Of a stretch of 64,000 nt of DNA, positions 18,901 to 26,647 are shown in pieces. Under the pieces are notes generated by a model that saw nothing but the letters and a program-made list of their open reading frames with translations, made no database searches and had not been told where the DNA came from. Both the position numbers and the translations under genes were made by a program. The DNA lies in NCBI GenBank assembly GCA_019359155.1, contig JAHHHV010000069.1, positions 62,001 to 126,000 of the forward strand, in the 5' to 3' direction. This DNA comes from Pegethrix bostrychoides GSE-TBD4-15B. Its GTDB lineage: Bacteria > Cyanobacteriota > Cyanobacteriia > Elainellales > Elainellaceae. Position 1 is the first letter of the stretch. The number at the start of each line of letters is the position of its first letter.

Positions 18901-19471
18901 TCATCACCTGCAAGCAGTCGGTCAGCCAGTCTGCAAATGCAGGAAAATTGCGAAGCGACCGCCAGATCATCTGCTCAAATTGCCCAGACTCAACCAAACG
19001 CTGCGCCAGCTTCACCGACAGCGCCGTTTTGCCCATGCCACCCATACCCAGAATGGCAACGAGCCGACAGCGCTCTGCCCCGACCCACTGCTCAAGCTGG
19101 GCGAGTTCTGACTCACGTCCGTAGAAATAGCTGATATCAATAGCTTCTCCCCAATCTTGCTGCTGGTCTAGCTCCACTGCGGGTTTACTGACTGAACCTG
19201 ATGCCTGATATCTCCGCTCGATTGCGGCTCGAAAGCTTGCTTTGGTAACTTTTTCCTGCAAAACTTCGGATAGAAGTTTCCAGAGTTTGGGGCCAACGTC
19301 GTGTTTTAAATAAGTAGCTGAGTAGCCGTAGCGATTGGCAATTTGCTCATAGTTCTGACGTTCCCACGACCAGGAAGCCTGCAAAAGCGCTTGCTGCAAG
19401 TCGTTTAGGTGTTCCCCCATTTGGGCAAACACTAGCGCATCAGTAAAAGCAATTGCGGTTTCTAGCTCCAT
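15998..19471 (-). CDS. STAND ATPase: N-terminal helix-turn-helix-like domain, NB-ARC, pentapeptide segment, 14 WD40 repeats
   Basis: 1157 residues. Residues 1-90 match the small helical domain common in cyanobacterial STAND proteins (vMAP-N-like). NB-ARC runs from about 115 to 450 with Walker A GMGGMGKT at 142-149 and Walker B RCLLVLDNAE. A short pentapeptide-like stretch (CDLSHLVLW-ANLQ-AML-NVDFSSSDLS) leads into 14 WD40 repeats (about 555-1130, about 42 residues each, ending in W-D/W-N), enough for two seven-bladed propellers. By family knowledge the propellers sense a ligand and the NTPase oligomerises to activate the N-terminal domain. Bacterial STAND proteins of this kind act in signalling or antiviral immunity. 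The start lies 19 bp from the divergent cyclase gene, so the two share a promoter region. Confidence 0.9.
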   Translation of the reverse strand: MELETAIAFTDALVFAQMGEHLNDLQQALLQASWSWERQNYEQIANRYGYSATYLKHDVGPKLWKLLSEVLQEKVTKASFRAAIERRYQASGSVSKPAVELDQQQDWGEAIDISYFYGRESELAQLEQWVGAERCRLVAILGMGGMGKTALSVKLAQRLVESGQFEQMIWRSLRNFPAFADWLTDCLQVMTRSELPETAEAKLGLLLSNLRKRRCLLVLDNAETVLSDQSYSELLKQIGETLHQSCLVLTSREKPRSVALLEGETLPVRSLALGGLSNTAGAELIKLKGKFQGTSTEWKNLIQGYSGNPLALKLISTTIQALFDGNIGDFLQQGALAFGSVRELIAQQFHQLNEAQQTLLTSLAISREPVNFAVLRSELITLSPSQLIELLERLEHQSWIERQAGLFSLQPVIMEYVIDQLVEQISQEIQASVPKTLRSHALLRVAAKDYIRDIQSQLILQPILTQLQSEPSTVLWRFLSQLQHKPASEVGYAGGNLLNLILQIQPELQGCDLSHLVLWQANLQNAMLHNVDFSSSDLSNSIFTDTFGIVFTVAFNLDGTMLATGDAEGGLRLWQDGKLWRNLTGHQGWVWAVAFSPGGRLASCSSDKTIRIWDIQTGNCQQVLDGQSGSIWAIAFSPDGSLLASGSDESAIRLWNLQTGSCRKLTGQQGPILTLAFSNQTLASGSVDGTIDLWDLQNDTHRRLAQQTDRIWSVAFSHGGTLLASGSADGSVCLWDLASLTCLHQLNDHRDRVRAVRFSPDDQQLISSSDDQTLRQWQVQTGLCQRIMHGHSSTIFALAYAADGQSLASGSADQTVRIWDASSGKCLKVMQGYSNSVFSVAFCPQPHPATWQIASGSTDQTVRLWQSDGSYTVLSGHAGWVTAVAFDPQGQRLASASADQTIRLWDLQTQTCLQVLRGHSNWVQSVSLSNRLLASGGDDRTVRLWDLQTGDCLRVLRGHTGWVWSVAFSPAANLIASSSDDQTIRLWSIEGDCLQVLSGHTSRVQSITFSPDGTYLASASSDQTIRLWAVKSGLCQQVLRGHNNNVWAVAFSADGKLLASSSLDQTVRLWNLTGDCLGVLPVQNQSVRSSVAFDPTGGLLATGSHSSILVWDIATGQQLTRLIPRRPYQDSNIVNTIGITAAQKETLKALGMVERES

Positions 19472-19490
19472 GCCCTGATCATAGAGGTGA

Positions 19491-21359
19491 ATGGCTCAGC
19501 TTCATACCAGCTCACTTATCAGATGCCCGATTATGGCTTCCCCATTAGTTTCCTGGAATCGACTGCTCAACTTTTTTCTCAAGCGCGTCGTGCTGATCCT
19601 AACGCTGATGTTTTGTATTGGCGCAGGAATCGCGCTGTCTAATATGTCGCGGCTTTCGTCAAATTTGATTGAAGCACAGGCGGTACAAAGCGCTGCGCTC
19701 TACGTCGAATCATTTAATCAGACCATTGAGCTTTACAGTACTGCGGCGGCAGATCGCGCCAAGACAGGAGCAGGCATGGAAGTGACGCACGCCTATTTAA
19801 ATAAACCGGGAGCAATTCCCTTACCCTCCACCTTCGCCATTGAGCTGGGCGACCGGATTAGCGAGCGGGACGACGGCGTGGGCGTGCGGTTTTACAGCGA
19901 CTACCCGTTTCCCTGGCGCGAAGAGGGCGGCGGCCCCAAAAATAGCTTTGAGCAGGAAGCGCTGGACTACCTGCGCCAAAATCCGCAGGCAAGTTTCTTT
20001 CGCCGCGAAGACAAGGACGGGCATGGCGTGATGCGCTACGGTGAGGCCAGCATCATGAAGGCGAGCTGTGTCACCTGCCACAACACGCATCCCAAAAGCC
20101 CCAAAACAGACTGGGAAGTCGGCGATGTGGGCGGGGTCTGGGAGATCACGCAGTCATTAGATAATTTGGTCGCGAAGGTAGACCGCAGCCTCAAGGGCAC
20201 CTTTGCGATGCTGAGCGGCTTTTCGCTGCTGGGGATTTCAGGGCTGACGCTGGTATTCGGCAAGCTCCGCCAAAATACCCGCGAGCTAGAAGGTCGGGTA
20301 AAGTCGCGCACGGCAGACTTGGCGCAGGCCAACGGCGAGCTAGAGCAGCGCAACAGCCTGATTCGGCAGGTGTTTGGCCGCTACTTGAGCGATGCCGTCG
20401 TCGCCAATCTGCTGGAGCGTCCGGAGGGTCTGCGGCTGGGCGGTGACCGACGCATGATTACAATTCTCACATCTGATCTACGGGGCTTCACCTCGCTCTC
20501 AGAGCGGCTGGCGCCAGAGAGCGTGATCCAGGTGCTCAACCTCTATCTAGAAGAGATGGCAGAGGTGATCAATCAGTATCAGGGCACGATTGACGAATTT
20601 ATGGGCGACGGTATTTTAGTGCTGTTTGGCGCGCCGACGGCTGGCGATGATGACGCGCTGCGAGCGGTCGCCTGCGCCTGTGCGATGCAGCTCAAAATGG
20701 GAGCTGTGAATGAGCGCCTAAAACAGATGAATTTAGCGCCCTTAGAAATGGGGATTGGCATTAATACGGGCGAGGTGGTAGTCGGCAACATTGGCTCCGA
20801 GCGGCGCACCAAATATGGCATTGTCGGCAGTCCGGTCAATCTTGCCTATCGGATTGAGTCTTACACCAGCGGCGGCCAAATTCTAATTGCTGAAGCGACG
20901 CTCCATGCGGCTGGAGCCAGCGTCAAAACCAGCAGGAAGCGGCAGGTGCAGCCTAAAGGGGTTCAGCAGCCGCTGACAATCTATGAGGTCTACGGCGTGG
21001 GTGGTTTTCACAATCTCTATCTGCCCAAGTCGGAGCTGATCTGGGCAACGCTGGACAAGCCAATTCTGCTGCGATATGCGTTGATTGACGGCAAGCAGAT
21101 CAGTTCGACACTTCAGCGCGGCAGATTGATTCGGCTCTCAGGTCAGAGCGGCATTGTTCAAGTCGCCTCTGGCGCGTCACTGCCGCCTGAGTTCACAAAC
21201 CTAAAGCTAAACCTTGAGCTAGAGCATCCAGAGATGCGAGCTGATCTTTATGCTAAGGTTGGAGCGCTTCAGCCTGAGCAGGACTGCTTTCGAATCGAGT
21301 TTACGGCGATACCGCCTGCTGTGCAGCAACGGCTTGAGCAGATATACCAGAATCGGTAG
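19491..21359 (+). CDS. Membrane adenylate/guanylate cyclase with Tll0287-like haem-binding sensor domain
   Basis: 622 residues. A TM helix (about 31-51) and a DUF3365/Tll0287-like periplasmic domain with a c-type haem motif C-V-T-C-H at 193-197 come first. A second TM helix (about 238-256) and a short coiled coil follow, then a class III cyclase domain (about 340-500). The metal-binding Asp residues are D349 (TSDLRGF) and D393 (GDGILVLFG), and the N-x-x-x-R pair lies in PVNLAYRIES. The C-terminal about 100 residues resemble a PilZ-like domain. It should make cAMP (or cGMP) in response to redox state or a gas ligand at the haem; this is inferred from the family. A GAGGTG lies just before the ATG. 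A second in-frame ATG at 19533 is possible. Confidence 0.88.
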   Translation: MAQLHTSSLIRCPIMASPLVSWNRLLNFFLKRVVLILTLMFCIGAGIALSNMSRLSSNLIEAQAVQSAALYVESFNQTIELYSTAAADRAKTGAGMEVTHAYLNKPGAIPLPSTFAIELGDRISERDDGVGVRFYSDYPFPWREEGGGPKNSFEQEALDYLRQNPQASFFRREDKDGHGVMRYGEASIMKASCVTCHNTHPKSPKTDWEVGDVGGVWEITQSLDNLVAKVDRSLKGTFAMLSGFSLLGISGLTLVFGKLRQNTRELEGRVKSRTADLAQANGELEQRNSLIRQVFGRYLSDAVVANLLERPEGLRLGGDRRMITILTSDLRGFTSLSERLAPESVIQVLNLYLEEMAEVINQYQGTIDEFMGDGILVLFGAPTAGDDDALRAVACACAMQLKMGAVNERLKQMNLAPLEMGIGINTGEVVVGNIGSERRTKYGIVGSPVNLAYRIESYTSGGQILIAEATLHAAGASVKTSRKRQVQPKGVQQPLTIYEVYGVGGFHNLYLPKSELIWATLDKPILLRYALIDGKQISSTLQRGRLIRLSGQSGIVQVASGASLPPEFTNLKLNLELEHPEMRADLYAKVGALQPEQDCFRIEFTAIPPAVQQRLEQIYQNR

Positions 21360-21409
21360 TGCGAAGGTGAGGCGAGAAGCTACATCTGGCTAAATCGGAT
21401 TGCAAAGCG

Positions 21410-21489
21410 CTCCCTTTGATCCAGGGCGGATTCAAGGGGGTAAGGAAACTTGCAACTCAGATAGATTCACACTTAAATTCAGCAACGCC
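21410..21489 (+). repeat. Short dispersed repeat, copy A
   Basis: About 80 bp that match copy B at 22953-23033 in the same orientation. The shared core AGGAAACTTGCAACTCAG is exact, and AGATTCA and TTCAGCAACGCC follow in both. The two copies flank a degraded membrane-protein gene. No coding sense is apparent. Confidence 0.7.
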
Positions 21490-21611
21490 AAATCTCCTAA
21501 GTAGTCCGGAGTCTGTTCTGCTGCAAGGAGGTTTCATTCCTGACCTAACTTTTGCAATCCTCTATTATCCCTCTATAAACCTGCAATCCGCTGTAAATAG
21601 ACGAAATCATT

Positions 21612-22540
21612 TCACACAAATAATGAACTCCAGGGAAGCCGCGAGAGTTGCAGAAACGCAAATAAGACAATATAAGTAACTCGAATTGCTGTGTGCTTAG
21701 GATGGCATTGGGCAAATCCCATAATAATCAGAATGTAGTCAAATCCCAAGACTGGAAGTAGAAAGTAAGTTGTAGCAATAAATAAAATTAGGAACCAATC
21801 TCGGAATCGAGATAGAAATCGAATTGGATTCACTAAAAAAGCGATCGCAACACTCCCTTCAATCAATAATGTCCAGTAAGAGGCAGCGAGTGTGAATGCT
21901 TGTAATCGAGGACTAGTTGTTAAGGTGGCACTGCCAATCGTCTGCGGAAACTGCTTGAGTAAAACTTCCAGTAACCGATTTTGCGGTAACGCACTGGGCG
22001 CTAGTCCGCCGATCGCTGTGGCAACAGACTCGACACGCTCGTCTGCCAGAAACGTGTAGTGCAAAAACGCGCCATCCCAGTACTCGCCTGCCAGAATCTT
22101 CCAGGTCGTCGCGAACAGAAACGTCAGTCCAATCAACACTCGCCGTTCCACGCCAGCACCCCATCGGCATCCTTGGCAGATACCGCCAGCGCACAGACCA
22201 AACACCAGTAAGTGATTAGAATTTTGTGATTATCAATCCACAGCCAATCGATGGCATTCACCCACCAGACAATACCGCAAATCAACACCCATATCACCTG
22301 ACTGGTTAACAAGGTGGGAGAGAGCAGCATTAACCTACACATCACCCGCAAAGGAATATCAAGAAATACGGTACTGGAGCCATACAGCAGCAAGAACAAT
22401 GCCGTAAATCGTAAGACTAACAGATGCCGAGGTTGCGCTAGTAGATCGTTCAGAAATGACAGACGAAGGGGAGGAGTAGTCAGGGTGGAAACAGGTGAAG
22501 AAACAGAAAAAGCTTGAAGTGACGAATATGAAACTAATTA
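21612..22540 (-). pseudogene. Degraded polytopic membrane protein gene
   Basis: Two reading frames together spell a hydrophobic protein of about 300 residues. The upstream part (frame ending at 22133) contains LLVLRFTALFLLLYGSS and VIWVLICGIVWWV. It joins the downstream part (frame ending at 21612, with LIGLTFLFATTWKILAG, GAFLHYTFLADERV and DWFLILFIATTYFLL) only through a one-base shift near 22150-22170. The upstream frame begins after a TAA with no ATG or GTG before its conserved part. A missing start plus a frameshift argue for a dead gene, although one sequencing error could explain the shift alone. I do not recognise the family with certainty; HTTM- or DoxX-like membrane proteins are possibilities. 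Confidence 0.65.
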
Positions 22541-22952
22541 ATATTTGCCGAACCAATCTTTGATGTAGAGCTAGTCACGCTCTCTTCAGCTTCGATATTT
22601 GTGCCAGTTAATACCAATTAATAATAGAGGTTTTCTCGGTCAAATGCACTTTTTAAGAAAGATCGTGATTTGGATATGGCTTACGCACTCTCTGCTTCCA
22701 GAATAGGAGCCTCAAAAGCCAAGTTTCATGACTCCTTAGATGAGATACTACTCAAGTAGTATTGAGGTTCCGTCGATTGTAGAGCATTCAAAAAGTGTTT
22801 GTTCCAGAAAAAGACTTACTGTTTCTTTAGGTTTTCTTTATGAATGATCTGCATCCCGTCTTGTCCTCTATATGGAGAAATCAGCATAGAGAAACCAGCT
22901 CTGCTTGTTGGTCAACCTCCATCTGTTTCTTCTACGACTTTCTCAGCAAAAT
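22541..22952. other. Non-coding stretch before sodB
   Basis: No gene is supported between the dead membrane gene and sodB (22541-23220, which also includes repeat copy B). It holds one perfect small hairpin, ATACTAC-TCAA-GTAGTAT at 22745-22762. Plus-strand frames are open in places but show no codon bias or recognisable protein. Confidence 0.5.
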
Positions 22953-23033
22953 CTCCCTTCACTGGAGTGGGGGATTCAGGGGACGAGGAAACTTGCAACT
23001 CAGCTAGATTCATACTTCACTTCAGCAACGCCC
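22953..23033 (+). repeat. Short dispersed repeat, copy B
   Basis: Second copy of the repeat at 21410-21489, same orientation, about 80% alike by eye. It ends about 190 bp before the sodB start. Confidence 0.7.
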
Positions 23034-23220
23034 GCGATTTCAGTGTCTTGACTTCAGCAATAGCAAACCTCGGTGCTGACTGCCCCTTTGCTCTGCTAGA
23101 GTACGGCTCTTCCCCTCTCGAATCTCTCTCTTAGGAAGTAGGCAAGCAAACGTCACTGCACCAATTTTTGATATAAAATTCTATCAATAGTCCTGCTGAA
23201 TACTTTAGAGAAGAGAGCAT

Positions 23221-23826
23221 ATGGCATTTACACAGAAGCCCCTACCCTTCGATCCGGGTGCGCTAGAACCACATGGCATGTCAGCCAAGACCTTTGAATT
23301 TCACTACGGTAAGCACCATGCAGCCTATGTCGCCAACCTCAATAAAATGACCGCCGACACCGAGATGGCCGACATGCCCCTCGAAACGGTGATCACCGAG
23401 TCTTTCAAAGATCCGGCCAAGAGCGGCATTTTCAACAACGCAGCTCAGACTTGGAACCACACCTTTTTCTGGGACAGCCTGACTCCCAGCGGTGGGGGTG
23501 GCACGCCCTCTGGCGCAATTGCGGCCAAAATTGACAGCGACTTCGGCGGCTATGAGAAATTCAAGGAAGCTTTCAAAACCGCGGCGGCAACCCAGTTCGG
23601 CAGCGGTTGGGCTTGGCTGGTGCTCGACAACGGCACGCTAAAAGTCACCAAAACGAGCAACGCCGAGAACCCCTTGGTGCAGGGGCAAACGCCGCTGCTG
23701 ACGCTGGATGTCTGGGAACATGCCTACTACCTCGACTTCCAAAACAAGCGCCCCGACTTCATCGATAACTATCTGGCCAACCTGGTCAACTGGGAGTTCG
23801 CCAACCAAAATCTGGCTGCTGCCTAA
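23221..23826 (+). CDS. sodB: Iron superoxide dismutase
   Basis: 201 residues, full length for the Fe/Mn family. It converts superoxide to O2 and H2O2 in the cytosol. Metal ligands are visible at H28 (EFHYGKHH), H80 (TWNHTFFW), D163 and H167 (DVWEHAYY). Q76 in NNAAQTWNH is the residue that marks the Fe-type rather than Mn-type enzyme. AGAG-rich sequence precedes the ATG, and an AT-rich stretch with TATAAA (23172-23177) may be the -10 region, though no -35 is clear. It is monocistronic. Directly after the stop lies an odd four-fold 15-bp repeat. Confidence 0.97.
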   Translation: MAFTQKPLPFDPGALEPHGMSAKTFEFHYGKHHAAYVANLNKMTADTEMADMPLETVITESFKDPAKSGIFNNAAQTWNHTFFWDSLTPSGGGGTPSGAIAAKIDSDFGGYEKFKEAFKTAAATQFGSGWAWLVLDNGTLKVTKTSNAENPLVQGQTPLLTLDVWEHAYYLDFQNKRPDFIDNYLANLVNWEFANQNLAAA

Positions 23827-23836
23827 CCTGATGCCA

Positions 23837-23896
23837 TGGCCTGAATCTCTTTGGCCCGAATACATTTGGCCTGGATACCTTTGGCCTAGATAGGGC
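23837..23896 (+). repeat. Four tandem 15-bp repeats just after sodB (W-P pentapeptide frame)
   Basis: Four units of 15 bp starting TGGCC (23837, 23852, 23867, 23882) begin 10 nt after the sodB stop. From an ATG at 23831 they read as a 20-codon frame of W-P-E/G-x-L/I units that stops at 23893. No ribosome-binding site is obvious. It may be a slippage product or a micro-ORF. Confidence 0.7.
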
Positions 23897-24004
23897 TAGC
23901 ATAGGTTCTAATAGCGGTCGTGCTAGGTCATGGCCGCTTTTTGGTGCTAACTTGCAGCTTTTACCCTGCGATGTGAACCTGCAAACCCCTGCTAGAACTA
24001 AAAC

Positions 24005-24211
24005 ATGAACAGCGATGAACTTGCCCGCTACATCGAAGCAACCGACGGTATCTCGAAGCCTTGGCTGCTGACCCAGCTTCGCCTCAAAAAACTGCAAGAG
24101 CGGCGCGACAGCCTGACTCCAGAAGCCTATGAGCGAGAGTTAGCGGAGCTACACCAAGATCTGATGAAACTGGGACAATGGTGGAAGGGAATTGAAAAGG
24201 ACGTGTTTTAG
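24005..24211 (+). CDS. Small conserved-type cytosolic protein, unknown function
   Basis: 68 residues, highly charged and helical (SKPWLLTQLRLKKLQERRDSL, then a second helix ending QWWKGIEKDVF). It has no signal peptide or cysteine. The composition and an unbroken frame between sodB and ppk1 on the same strand support a real gene. I cannot name the family. Confidence 0.65.
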   Translation: MNSDELARYIEATDGISKPWLLTQLRLKKLQERRDSLTPEAYERELAELHQDLMKLGQWWKGIEKDVF

Positions 24212-24279
24212 GTGCAGACAGCTTCTAGCTAATTCCTGTCGATGATCTTATTCCTGTTGATGATCTTGAGCGCTCTCAT

Positions 24280-26469
24280 ATGCTTGTCGAAGCGGCTATT
24301 CATACTGACCCAGAGGCTGACCCGGCTGCCTCTCAGACCCATCTAGAGACTGCTCTCAGTCAGCCCGACTACTACTTTGACCGCGAATTCAGCTGGATTG
24401 AATTCAACAACCGTATCCTGCACGAAGCGTTCGATCCGCGTACGCCTCTGCTAGAACGGCTGAATTTTATGGCGATCTTCTGCTCTAATCTGGACGAATT
24501 CTTCATGGTGCGGGTGGCTGCCTTAAAGCAGTCCGAAAAACAGTTTGAAAACCAGCCTGAAGCCAAAGCAACGCTCACAGACTCGCTCATGGCGATTGCC
24601 GAGCGGCTGCGCCCGATGGTGGAGCAGCATCAGCGGCATTTCCAGCAGGCTCTCTGTCCGCAGCTCGCCGCTCAGGGGATTGAGATCTGTAGCCACGATA
24701 GCCTCCAGCCTGAGCAGCAGGCTTATCTGGCGCAGTATTTTAGCGAGACAATTTTTCCGGTGCTGACACCGCTGGCGATCGATGCGAGCCACCCATTTCC
24801 CTACATTGCCAACCTTAGCTTGAATTTGGCGGTCGTAGTGCAGGATGGCCAGACCGGAGCGCAGCGATTTGCGCGGGTGGCTGTACCAGAGCTGCTACCC
24901 CGGTTCGTACCGCTGCCTGCTGAACTAACTGAAGCGCCCAGGAGTCGGCGGCGCAAGCCGATTTGGACGGCTGTGCCGATTGAGCAGGTGATTGCCCAGC
25001 ATCTGCCGCTACTGTTTTATGGGATGACGGTGCAGGCTCACTATGCGTTTCGGATTACGCGCAACGCCGAAGTTGAGCTGGAGGATGAGCCAGTCGATCT
25101 GCTGCGAGCTGTTGAGCAGGAGCTGCGCCGCCGTCGGGTGGGGGCAACTGCTGTACGTCTAGAGATCGAAGCAACGGCTCCCGCTTGGATTCGTCGCAGC
25201 CTGATGCGGGCGCTGGGGCTGAGTGAAGCAGATATCTATGACGTTCAAGGACTCCTAGATCTGCGTGCCCTCCGAGTTTTGGTAGCGCTGCCGCTGCCTC
25301 GGCTGAAATATCCGCCCTGGAATCCGCCTGTGCCCTCTCGGCTCCGTTCGATCCAGCCCGGTTCAATGGCGGAGCAGCTCTGCCCGTCGTCAGAGGATAT
25401 TTTTAGCCTGATTCGGCAGGGCGACCAGCTGCTGCACCATCCTTACGACTCCTTCCCGGCCAGCGTTCAGCTTTTTTTGGCGACGGCTGCCACCGACCCG
25501 CAGGTGCTGGCAATCAAAATGACGCTCTACCGCACCACCGACTCGCCGATTCTAGATAGCCTGATTGCTGCTGCCGAAAACGGCAAGCAGGTGGCGGTAC
25601 TCGTTGAGCTGCAAGCCCGCTTTGATGAAGCCAACAATATTCTCTGGGCGCGTCGGCTGGAGCAGGCGGGCGTGCATGTGGTGCATGGGCTAGTGGGGCT
25701 AAAAACCCATGCTAAGGTGATCCTGGTGGTACGCCGGGAAGGCCAAGAGCTGAAGCGCTATGTGCATCTGGGCACGGGCGACTACAACCCAAAGACAGCA
25801 GCCTTCTGCACGGACGTTGGGCTATTGAGCTGTCGGGAGGCACTGGGAGCTGATCTGTCTGAGCTGTTCAACTACCTGACCGGGCATTCGCGCCAGCGCC
25901 AGTACCGCGAGCTGTTAGTGGCTCCGGTCAATCTGCGCCAGCAGCTGATCGAGCTGATCCAGCGTGAGGCTGCGGCGGCTAAAGCAGGCGACCCGGCGCG
26001 GATTGTGGCCAAGCTGGGCGCACTGGTTGACCCGCAGCTGATTGCTGCTCTCTATACCGCCTCGCAGGCTGGGGTCAAGATTGATTTGATCATCCAAAAT
26101 ATCTGCACGCTGCGCCCCCAACTCCCCGGCATCAGCGACAATATCTGCGTGATTAGCCTGGTAGGACGCTTTTTAGAGCATTCGCGGATTCTGTATTTCC
26201 ACAACCGGGGAGCCAGCGAAACCTACATTGGCAGCGCTGACTGGATGACCCGCAGCCTGAATCGTCGCGTCGAGGTGATGGCTCCAGTCCGCGATCCGGC
26301 GCTCAGCCAAGACCTGCAAGAAATTTTGGGCATCCTACTAGCCGACAACCGCCATGCCTGGGAGCTGCGCCCCACCGGACGCTATGTGCAGCGCCGCCCC
26401 CGCGCTGTCCGCTCAGAAATTAACGCCCAGCGGCTGTTTATGGAGGCGGCGCTGGAGGCTGAGGGCTAA
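24280..26469 (+). CDS. ppk1: Polyphosphate kinase 1
   Basis: 729 residues, normal for PPK1, which reversibly polymerises the gamma-phosphate of ATP into polyphosphate. The N-terminal domain signature FDREFSWIEFNNRILHEAFD (about 32-51) and SNLDEFFMVRVAALK are present. The two PLD-like catalytic halves show KTHAKVILV followed by YVHLGTGDYNPKTA, and later RFLEHSRILYFHN, which hold the autophosphorylated and acid/base histidines. An 18-bp direct repeat (24232-24249, 24250-24267, one mismatch) sits just upstream of the ATG. It is in phase with the gene but has no start codon of its own, so translation probably begins at 24280. Confidence 0.97.
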   Translation: MLVEAAIHTDPEADPAASQTHLETALSQPDYYFDREFSWIEFNNRILHEAFDPRTPLLERLNFMAIFCSNLDEFFMVRVAALKQSEKQFENQPEAKATLTDSLMAIAERLRPMVEQHQRHFQQALCPQLAAQGIEICSHDSLQPEQQAYLAQYFSETIFPVLTPLAIDASHPFPYIANLSLNLAVVVQDGQTGAQRFARVAVPELLPRFVPLPAELTEAPRSRRRKPIWTAVPIEQVIAQHLPLLFYGMTVQAHYAFRITRNAEVELEDEPVDLLRAVEQELRRRRVGATAVRLEIEATAPAWIRRSLMRALGLSEADIYDVQGLLDLRALRVLVALPLPRLKYPPWNPPVPSRLRSIQPGSMAEQLCPSSEDIFSLIRQGDQLLHHPYDSFPASVQLFLATAATDPQVLAIKMTLYRTTDSPILDSLIAAAENGKQVAVLVELQARFDEANNILWARRLEQAGVHVVHGLVGLKTHAKVILVVRREGQELKRYVHLGTGDYNPKTAAFCTDVGLLSCREALGADLSELFNYLTGHSRQRQYRELLVAPVNLRQQLIELIQREAAAAKAGDPARIVAKLGALVDPQLIAALYTASQAGVKIDLIIQNICTLRPQLPGISDNICVISLVGRFLEHSRILYFHNRGASETYIGSADWMTRSLNRRVEVMAPVRDPALSQDLQEILGILLADNRHAWELRPTGRYVQRRPRAVRSEINAQRLFMEAALEAEG

Positions 26470-26472
26470 AAG

Positions 26473-26498
26473 CTGAGCGCTAAAGGCTGAGCGCTCAG
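26473..26498 (+). terminator. Hairpin directly after ppk1
   Basis: Arms CTGAGCGCT (26473-26481) and AGCGCTCAG (26490-26498) form a perfect 9-bp stem with an 8-nt loop, starting 3 nt past the ppk1 stop. There is no U-run. The stem arises from a 14-bp tandem repeat (GCTGAGSGCTAAA-type) covering 26458-26498. Confidence 0.5.
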
Positions 26499-26576
26499 TA
26501 CCCAGGGCAATTCCGTATTTACACGCTGTGATGCGGCAACTTCAGCCGCTAGGCGCAACTCTTGGCTCACTTCCCC

Positions 26577-26610
26577 CGTCTAATTACGCATGATCCTAAG
26601 CAATTAGACG
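26577..26610. promoter_or_regulatory. Inverted repeat upstream of the SLOG gene
   Basis: CGTCTAATT (26577-26585) and AATTAGACG (26602-26610) are perfect 9-bp arms with a 16-nt spacer, 37 bp before the SLOG start. It could be an operator or an RNA stem in the leader. No regulator gene is adjacent. Confidence 0.4.
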
Positions 26611-26647
26611 GCTATTATCCAGAGGTTCTGTAATAGAATCTCTAGCA

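Noticed and set aside
22844-23134. 96-codon frame upstream of sodB
   Set aside because: It spans the dispersed repeat copy B and has no protein-like features.
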